This document shows, in pieces, positions 58,769 through 64,000 of a stretch of 64,000 nt of DNA; within the stretch, counting starts at the first letter, position 1, and every line of letters starts with the position of its first letter. The DNA comes from Acidobacteriota bacterium (GTDB lineage: Bacteria > Acidobacteriota > Blastocatellia > Pyrinomonadales > Pyrinomonadaceae). Both the position numbers and the translations under genes were made by a program. The notes under the pieces were generated by a model. It did no database searches, was not told where the DNA came from, and was given only the letters and a program-made list of their open reading frames with translations. The stretch is taken from contig JADJWI010000003.1 of NCBI GenBank assembly GCA_016716435.1, positions 1,240,001 to 1,304,000 of the forward strand. The letters run 5' to 3'.

Positions 58769-59247
58769 CAGCCTTGGGCAAGCGAGCGATAGTCGCCGAG
58801 GAAATAAACAAGCGGGTCGCTGCCATCGGCACTTGCGGCCATCACCTCGCCGATAAATACCGAATGGTCGCCCGCATCTACGGCCTGCCTAATTTCACAC
58901 TCAAGCGAGGCGAGGCTCCCCGCGATCAGCGGCAAGCCGAAAACGCCCGCCGCCATCGGCACGTCGCGAAACTTGTCGGGTTCAAGCGAGGCGAACCGTT
59001 CCGATATCCAAGCCTGATTGCTTGCGAGAAGATTGACCGTGAACCGCCCGGACTCTGCCAGCGATGCATGGCTCCCGGCAAGTTTTTCAATGCAGATGAG
59101 CACGAGAGGCGGCTCGAGCGAGACGGAACAGAACGCTGAGACCGTTAGGCCGTGCGGCCGGCCTTTGCTGTCGGCGGAGGTAACTACGGTCACGCCGCTC
59201 GCAAAACGTGTTAGTGCGGCACGAAAATCTTCGCTGGAAACTGCCAT
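58768..59247 (-). CDS. Flavin reductase-like FMN-binding protein
   Basis: 159 residues from ATG 59247 (the open frame begins 12 codons further upstream, but the family starts MAVSSEDFRAALTRFASGVT). FMN-binding split-barrel: GVTVVTSAD, GLTVSAFCSVSLEPPLVLIC, and late DHSVFIGEVMAA. Such enzymes supply reduced FMN to two-component oxygenases; none is seen here. Operon with the hypothetical gene downstream. Confidence 0.87.
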   Translation of the reverse strand: MAVSSEDFRAALTRFASGVTVVTSADSKGRPHGLTVSAFCSVSLEPPLVLICIEKLAGSHASLAESGRFTVNLLASNQAWISERFASLEPDKFRDVPMAAGVFGLPLIAGSLASLECEIRQAVDAGDHSVFIGEVMAASADGSDPLVYFLGDYRSLAQG

Positions 59248-59335
59248 TGAGAAAAATCTAGCGTATCCAAAAGCGGAGAGCAAAGGCGGAAAGCTTTTGA
59301 ATTTGAAACGAGCTTAGCCGATAATCTGCAAACGG

Positions 59336-60214
59336 ATGAGCGATATCAACCAGTTTATTGAAGAGGCAGCAGCGCTCGTGAACAAAGAGCTTGACTGGCT
59401 CATACCCGCCGAAGGCCAGCCGCCACGGAAGCTTCGCGATGCGATGCGCTGGAGCCTCTTTGCGGGCGGGAAGCGATTTCGGCCGGCGCTAATGTTCGCG
59501 GCGGGCCGGGCGTTCGGGGCGGCGGACGCAATGGTGATGCGGGCGGCGGCGGCGGTCGAGATGATCCACACATATTCGCTGATCCACGACGACCTGCCCT
59601 CGATGGACGACGACGACCTCCGCCGCGGCCGCGAGACCTGTCACAAGAAATACGGCGAAGCGACTGCGATCCTTGCCGGTGACGCGCTACAGGCTCTTGC
59701 ATTTCAGACCATTGCGGAGGATTCCAGTAACCCCGACGAAGTGAAGATACGGCTGATCTCCGGGCTCGGTGAAGCGGCGGCGTGTATGGTCGTCGGACAG
59801 CAACTCGATCTTTTGGCCGAGGGACAGGCGGTGGATGAGGAGCTTGTTGAATCGATACACCAAAACAAGACCGGGGCACTTATCGCCTTTTCGGCAGAGG
59901 CTGGAGCGATCATCGCAGGTGCGGGCGTTGAGGCAATTGCGAGCATTCGGCAATACGGCAAGCGGCTCGGGCTGCTATTTCAGATAGTCGACGACATACT
60001 CGATGAGACCGAAGAAACGGTCGCGCTCGGGAAAACGGCGGGCAAGGATGCGGCCGCTGAGAAGGCCACTTTCACCCGAATATACGGGGTCGAAGAAAGC
60101 GGGCAGATCGCTCGGCGGATCGCAGAAGAGACGGCCGGGTCGATCGAATTTCTCGGTACGGATGGCAAAATACTGCGTTCGATGATCGAACTCGTCAGCG
60201 TTCGCCGATCGTGA
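59336..60214 (+). CDS. Polyprenyl (farnesyl/geranylgeranyl) diphosphate synthase
   Basis: 292 residues. First Asp-rich motif HDDLPSMDDDDLRRG near 85 and second DDILDETEE near 221; KRFRPAL near 45 and GLLFQIVDDILD are typical. The first motif DDxxxxD (DDLPSMD) with two intervening extra residues fits short-chain synthases such as IspA or GGPP synthase. It builds isoprenoid diphosphates for quinones, carotenoids or cell-wall carriers. The chain length cannot be fixed by eye. Stands alone. Confidence 0.9.
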   Translation: MSDINQFIEEAAALVNKELDWLIPAEGQPPRKLRDAMRWSLFAGGKRFRPALMFAAGRAFGAADAMVMRAAAAVEMIHTYSLIHDDLPSMDDDDLRRGRETCHKKYGEATAILAGDALQALAFQTIAEDSSNPDEVKIRLISGLGEAAACMVVGQQLDLLAEGQAVDEELVESIHQNKTGALIAFSAEAGAIIAGAGVEAIASIRQYGKRLGLLFQIVDDILDETEETVALGKTAGKDAAAEKATFTRIYGVEESGQIARRIAEETAGSIEFLGTDGKILRSMIELVSVRRS

Positions 60215-60343
60215 ATGAAGAAAACCCGACATATTTTATTGATTTTAGGGCTAAAAGGGATTAGTATCTTTGCACAGTTAGTAACTGACAGCTCATTTTA
60301 CGAGTGTTTCCGGATCCGGCCGGCAACCGAAGGAGGAAAAAAT

Positions 60344-61435
60344 ATGACTGGGAAAAAGATTCCCTTTACCCTTTCGATCGTTGTCCTGATCATGGCCGCG
60401 GGCGGAACTCTTCTGGCTCAATCGGGCGGCAATTTTACCATCACAAAATCGGTCATTGCAGGCGGCGGCGGAAGCGCCTCCGGCGGTTCGTTTTCCATGA
60501 ACGGAACGATCGGCCAATCCGTGGCAGGCGGCCCATCGACCGGCGGTTCTTTTTCACTTTACAGCGGTTTCTGGGGCGGAGGCGGGAGTGCCGCACCCAC
60601 ACCGAACGCACCGTTCGACTACGATGGTGACGGCAAAACGGACGTGAGCGTCTTCAGGCCGGGCCCGGGCGAGTGGTGGTACCTTCGCAGTTCGGATGGC
60701 GGCAACTATGCGGCGGCCTTCGGCCAATCGACCGACACGATCGTTCCGGGAGATTACACCGGCGACGGCAAATGGGACATCGCTTTCTTCAGGCCCTCGG
60801 AAGGAGCTTGGTACATACTCCGGAGTGAGGATTCGACATTTTTTGCATTCCCGTTTGGTGCGGGGACTGACGTGCCCGCTCCTGCTGATTATGACGGTGA
60901 CGGACGGACAGATGCCGCGGTTTACCGGCCTTCGAGCGCGACATGGTTCATCCTGCGTTCGTCTGACGGGCAGGTCGGTTTTGTCGGCTTTGGCCTTGAC
61001 GGCGACCGGCCCGTACCGGCGGACTACGACGGCGACGGCCAGGCGGATGTGGCAGTTTGGCGTCCGAGCTTGGGCCAGTGGTGGCTGCTTAGAAGCTCGG
61101 CGGGCCCGATAGCGTTTGCTTTCGGAACCTCAACGGATCTGACGGTCCCCGGCGATTACACAGGTGACGGCAAAGCAGACATCGCATATTTCCGTCCGAC
61201 GACCGGCGAATGGTTCATACTGCGGAGCGAGGACTCCTCGTTCTTCGGATTCCCGTTCGGAACAGCCGGCGATGTCCCGGCCCCGGGCGACTATGACGGC
61301 GATGGAAGGTTCGATGCGGCTGTTTTCCGGCCGTCATCGAGCTTCTGGTTCGCTAACCGCTCGACGGCGGGCATCCTGATACAGCAGTTTGGCATTCCGG
61401 GCGACGTCCCGACGCCGAATGCGTTTGTACGTTAG
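60344..61435 (+). CDS. Secreted protein with six FG-GAP/VCBS-like repeats
   Basis: 363 residues from ATG 60344 with AGGAGGAA before it. Signal peptide (MTGKKIPFTLSIVVLIMAAG, then GTLLAQ). A Gly/Ser-rich region (about 30-80) is followed by six repeats of about 45 residues, each with a Ca-type loop, e.g. DYDGDGKTDVSVFRPG, DYTGDGKWDIAFFRPS, DYDGDGRTDAAVYRPS. They resemble FG-GAP/VCBS units of a calcium-stabilised beta-propeller. Surface or secreted adhesion or structural role likely; not an enzyme. Confidence 0.82.
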   Translation: MTGKKIPFTLSIVVLIMAAGGTLLAQSGGNFTITKSVIAGGGGSASGGSFSMNGTIGQSVAGGPSTGGSFSLYSGFWGGGGSAAPTPNAPFDYDGDGKTDVSVFRPGPGEWWYLRSSDGGNYAAAFGQSTDTIVPGDYTGDGKWDIAFFRPSEGAWYILRSEDSTFFAFPFGAGTDVPAPADYDGDGRTDAAVYRPSSATWFILRSSDGQVGFVGFGLDGDRPVPADYDGDGQADVAVWRPSLGQWWLLRSSAGPIAFAFGTSTDLTVPGDYTGDGKADIAYFRPTTGEWFILRSEDSSFFGFPFGTAGDVPAPGDYDGDGRFDAAVFRPSSSFWFANRSTAGILIQQFGIPGDVPTPNAFVR

Positions 61436-61449
61436 CGGGCAAAGTGTAA

Positions 61450-62271
61450 ATGAAGTATTTGCTTAAAATGATCGGGGCTGCCAGCGGAATATCTGCGGCA
61501 GCCCTTATTTGCGTCCTCTCCGTTTCAGCTCAAACAGCCGGCGGTGCCGCGGCGGTTGCGGGCGGAGGAATAAAGAAGGCTCTTGCCGCCGAGGGCGGGT
61601 CACCGGCGGCAAAGCAGTTTCGCGGCGGGCTCGGAGCAGCAGTGAAGACGGCTGCGTCAAAGAAGCAGCCGAAAGCAGCACCCCGCGGTTCAGCGTCACG
61701 AAACCGGAACCGGAGCACGCCGCCAGTGGCGAACCGAACAGCGAGAACTACTCCTGCTGCACCGGCCGTCACATCCTTTAAGCCTTCTGGCGGCTCGTCG
61801 GCCTTCAATTTGCTTGCGGATTCGATCGCAACTACGGCGGAAGAGCGCGAGGGGCTTTTGATGATCTTTTCGGCAACGAAGACGGCCTTTGAGGAAGAGG
61901 CTAGCGTCCTCGGTAGAAAGAACAACATCCCGGCCGCGCTCACCTTTTTCATTATCACGAACGTGACGGTTTACAACGATGCCGAAGAGCCGTCAGACGC
62001 CGCGGTCGAAAAGCTATGGGACGCATTGAATGGAGTTTTTGAAGAGTCGCCGGAGCTATCGGCAATGTCCGACCGCGAAAAAGAAGAGATCTACGATACG
62101 CTTCTCGCGATGAGCGGCGTTTCGCTAATGGGGTACATGCAGGCAAAGCAGAGCGGCGATGCGGAGATGCTTGCGTCGTACCGGGAAATCGCCGGAGTGC
62201 TGTTGCAGACCGTCTTGCAGATCGAGCCGGGCAGCATCCGGTTCGAAGGCGACAACATCGTTATCGAGTAA
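61450..62271 (+). CDS. Secreted DUF6683-like protein
   Basis: 273 residues with a signal peptide (about 1-28, ISAAALICVLSVSAQ). A low-complexity Ala/Gly/Lys/Arg linker (about 30-110, KAAPRGSASRNRNRSTPP) precedes a mostly helical C-terminal domain (about 110-273: AFNLLADSIATTAEERE; AALTFFIITNVTVYND; LLAMSGVSLMGYMQA). The helical part looks like DUF6683, an uncharacterised family of secreted proteins. Starts 14 bases after the FG-GAP-like gene, so probably in the same operon. Confidence 0.68.
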   Translation: MKYLLKMIGAASGISAAALICVLSVSAQTAGGAAAVAGGGIKKALAAEGGSPAAKQFRGGLGAAVKTAASKKQPKAAPRGSASRNRNRSTPPVANRTARTTPAAPAVTSFKPSGGSSAFNLLADSIATTAEEREGLLMIFSATKTAFEEEASVLGRKNNIPAALTFFIITNVTVYNDAEEPSDAAVEKLWDALNGVFEESPELSAMSDREKEEIYDTLLAMSGVSLMGYMQAKQSGDAEMLASYREIAGVLLQTVLQIEPGSIRFEGDNIVIE

Positions 62272-62290
62272 AGATAACCGCCGCGTCTGC

Positions 62291-62320
62291 TTGACATAAA
62301 CTTAGTGTTTTTCGTAGCAT
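62291..62320 (+). promoter_or_regulatory. Candidate promoter for the tRNA pair
   Basis: TTGACA (62291-62296, perfect -35) then 18 bases then TAGCAT (62315-62320, 4 of 6 to TATAAT). It lies 84 bases upstream of tRNA-Val and just after the DUF6683 gene stop, so it probably drives the two tRNAs. Confidence 0.5.
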
Positions 62321-62403
62321 CAAGGTTCGCCCTTTTCCAGCGGGAGATGGCGAGCCTTTTTGAAAATGCCGGTATCTTTCGGGCAACAGCACTCAGGCAG
62401 ACC

Positions 62404-62479
62404 GGGCATGTACGTCAATTGGTAGACAGCCTCCCTTACAAGGAGGAAGTTAGGGGTTCGAGTCCCTTCGTGCCCACCA
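62404..62479 (+). tRNA. tRNA-Val (TAC)
   Basis: 76 bases ending in an encoded CCA. Acceptor GGGCATG/CGTGCCC, anticodon stem CCTCC/GGAGG with loop CTTACAA (anticodon TAC, reads GUA), T arm GTTCGAG. This is the second valine isoacceptor in the window, next to tRNA-Val(CAC) at 27.3 kb. Confidence 0.93.
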
Positions 62480-62491
62480 GTTTTTGAAATC

Positions 62492-62509
62492 GGCCCCCTT
62501 CGCGGGGCC
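62492..62509. other. Small hairpin between the tRNAs
   Basis: GGCCCC (62492-62497) and GGGGCC (62504-62509) form a stem in the 35-base spacer. No T-run follows, so this is more likely a processing-site feature than a terminator. Confidence 0.35.
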
Positions 62510-62514
62510 ACCAC

Positions 62515-62591
<77 letters not shown>

Positions 62592-62602
62592 GTTTAGTAA
62601 AA

Positions 62603-62635
62603 AGTCGCACGCAAGTTGCGGCTTTTTTTATTTTT
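62603..62635 (+). terminator. Terminator after tRNA-Asp
   Basis: AGTCGCA (62603-62609) and TGCGGCT (62617-62623) form a stem with one G-T wobble, followed by a T-rich run TTTTTTTATTTTT. It ends the tRNA transcript and overlaps the 3' end of the convergent TolB-like gene. Confidence 0.75.
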
Positions 62636-64000
62636 GTTCGCGGGTCGTGAGGAGCACAGCATCAGTGAGCAGCCTGCCGCGGACGACCGCGATCCGCTTG
62701 CCATCCGGAGAGATCGACACGTGATGCACAGAATCCGGTTTGGTCGAGAGATACGGCCGGACACGCTTTGTCGCAAGGTCGATGTTCCAGATCGTCGAGG
62801 CCGAGTCCTCGCTGCCACTCCTTTCACGATAGAAAAAGCTCTTTCCGTCGTGCGACCAAGTAAAGACCAGTAGAGGCGAAACCTCCAGCCTCATCTCCTC
62901 GTCGCGGGATCCGAGCGGCCGGATGACGATGCTTCCTGTGTTTGTAGCTTCCTCGTATTCAGCAACCGCGATCCGGTCGCCGGCCGGGGATATTTCCCAA
63001 TATGTGTTTCCAAAGGGCGGCTGAAGGGTTACCGGTCCACCTTCGATCGGAGCGATTCCGACGAACTTGTCCTCGCCTCGGTTCACGTTGAACACGACAC
63101 TGCGGCCGTCCGCCGACCGGCGAGGATTTAGCCCCGTGCCGTCCTCGGGGCCGATCATTACCTGGTCGCGGCCATCGGCGTTCATTCGCCAGATCTTTCG
63201 CTCGCCGCTGCGGTCTGAGACAAAGAATATGTAACGGCCATCGGGTGAGACCATCGGTTCCCACTCACCGGCCGTGCCGGATGTCAGCCGTACAGGCTCT
63301 TTGCCGTCGAGCGAAGACTCCCAGATCTTTGGGACGTTATTTTCAAGGCCATCGAAGACGAGTTTTCCATCCGGCGTCCACGAGGTTCGCATATAGGCGG
63401 TCGCCTCGCGGGTGAGCTTCGTTAGCTCGTTCGGAGCATCGGCAGCTCCGGCCCAGATGTCATTTGATTGGCTTCGCTGGGCCGTCACGACCGACCGGCC
63501 GTTCGAGCTAAGGCTGATGCCGAAATAGGAATTCAGGTCATTTGTGACGCGGGTCTCGAGCCCGTCGCTGATGCGAACGTGGAAAAGCTGGTTGAGATTT
63601 GAGACGGCATCACCTTGGTTAACGAGCAGGCCTTCGCCGTTTGGCAGTACAGCGATCTCATTGATCTTTGTACGGCGGGGCTGCATCACAACGGTCTCTG
63701 CCCCGCCCTCAGCCGGAATGCGCACCAACGACCAACTCTCGGCATTTCCAACATTTTCGACCTTGCTCAAAAAGATGAAGCGTCCATCGGCCGAGAAGTG
63801 CGGGTCGCGCAGGATAGTGCTTTTCGGCGTTTCGTGGAGAACGCGTTCATCGCCGCCATCGATGGCATTTGCCGAGATGAGCTGAATGGTTTCGCCATAG
63901 CGGATTATCAAAACCCGTTCGCCATCTGCCGAGAGCGATCCGAGGTCGTTGACGGTTTCCATCAGCTTTCTTGGCTGGCCGCCGAGCGTGGAGATGCGGT
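62628..64000 (-). CDS. TolB-like WD40/PD40 beta-propeller protein (N-terminus outside window)
   Basis: Open frame continues past position 64000 (residues before the first in-window ATG read ISTLGGQPRKL, a normal propeller continuation), so the true start is outside. Repeats of TolB/PD40 type: ADGERVLIIRYG, SADGRFIFLSKVEN, SPDGRYIFFVSDRSG, SHDGKSFFYRERSG, SPDGKRIAVVRG. The full protein may be a kinase or transcription regulator fused to this propeller, or a free TolB-like protein; this cannot be told from the visible part. Last codons overlap the tRNA terminator. Confidence 0.8.
   Translation of the reverse strand, partial: RISTLGGQPRKLMETVNDLGSLSADGERVLIIRYGETIQLISANAIDGGDERVLHETPKSTILRDPHFSADGRFIFLSKVENVGNAESWSLVRIPAEGGAETVVMQPRRTKINEIAVLPNGEGLLVNQGDAVSNLNQLFHVRISDGLETRVTNDLNSYFGISLSSNGRSVVTAQRSQSNDIWAGAADAPNELTKLTREATAYMRTSWTPDGKLVFDGLENNVPKIWESSLDGKEPVRLTSGTAGEWEPMVSPDGRYIFFVSDRSGERKIWRMNADGRDQVMIGPEDGTGLNPRRSADGRSVVFNVNRGEDKFVGIAPIEGGPVTLQPPFGNTYWEISPAGDRIAVAEYEEATNTGSIVIRPLGSRDEEMRLEVSPLLVFTWSHDGKSFFYRERSGSEDSASTIWNIDLATKRVRPYLSTKPDSVHHVSISPDGKRIAVVRGRLLTDAVLLTTREQK

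Overview
The window comes from a GC-rich, coding-dense Gram-negative-type bacterium. An outer-membrane TonB receptor is present. The mix of proteins (serine/threonine kinases with PEGA and sulfatase-modifying domains, FHA-ABC fusions, many zinc-ribbon proteins, MoxR-DUF58, ECF/anti-sigma/DUF4097 clusters, Ycf48-like and FG-GAP-like secreted propellers, an AroDE fusion) is typical of Acidobacteriota, most likely Blastocatellia/Pyrinomonadales. That placement is inferred from gene content; no rRNA is present. Nothing looks like phage, integrase, IS or CRISPR, so this is mostly a chromosomal housekeeping region with small accessory patches.

Layout. 1-9.3 kb: leuS, a PEGA/SUMF1-type Ser/Thr kinase, a triple-FHA ABC exporter and a TlpA-like lipoprotein thioredoxin. 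9.3-16.3 kb: RqcH/NFACT, a zinc-ribbon RDD protein, DUF2203 and NYN proteins, then a zinc-ribbon protein coupled to an rlmB-type methyltransferase and two more zinc-ribbon proteins. 16.3-27.4 kb: secreted propeller, NDH-2, a DUF4143 ATPase and a small secreted protein (AT-richer island), a ThiF/MoeB enzyme, a zf-TFIIB protein, aroDE, a TspO-like membrane protein, tRNA-Val(CAC). 27.4-33.4 kb: prepilin, MoxR-DUF58 pair, ECF sigma/anti-sigma/DUF4097 operon. 33.5-37.8 kb: SMC/Rad50-like ATPase followed by a duplicated patch with a remnant of its 3' end, three small membrane proteins that look paralogous, and a frameshifted RNase HI. 37.8-45.7 kb: Ycf48-like propeller, prmA, era, a TPR-like secreted protein, a STAS/anti-sigma pair, aroA. 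45.7-51.1 kb: a vitamin B12 uptake locus btuF-btuC-btuD-btuB carrying two cobalamin riboswitches. 51.2-64 kb: gatB, SDR, outer-membrane protein, acyltransferase, M14 peptidase, flavin reductase, prenyl synthase, FG-GAP-like repeat protein, DUF6683-like protein, tRNA-Val(TAC) and tRNA-Asp, and a TolB-like propeller cut by the window edge.

The most unusual signals are not protein families. (1) A 120-bp element with palindromic, mutually inverted ends sits in frame inside leuS and adds 40 residues just before the KMSKS loop. (2) Degenerate heptanucleotide tandem repeats fill at least six intergenic gaps, often starting at the stop codon of the upstream gene, and occupy three gaps of the B12 locus. 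The repeat sequence differs between sites but the 7-base period is kept. (3) There are two cobalamin riboswitches in one gene cluster, the first with a terminator-like platform and the second with a likely translational one. (4) The 3' end of the SMC gene has been duplicated together with a small membrane-protein gene.

All start sites, products and regulatory elements are read by eye from sequence and motifs. No database search was run.
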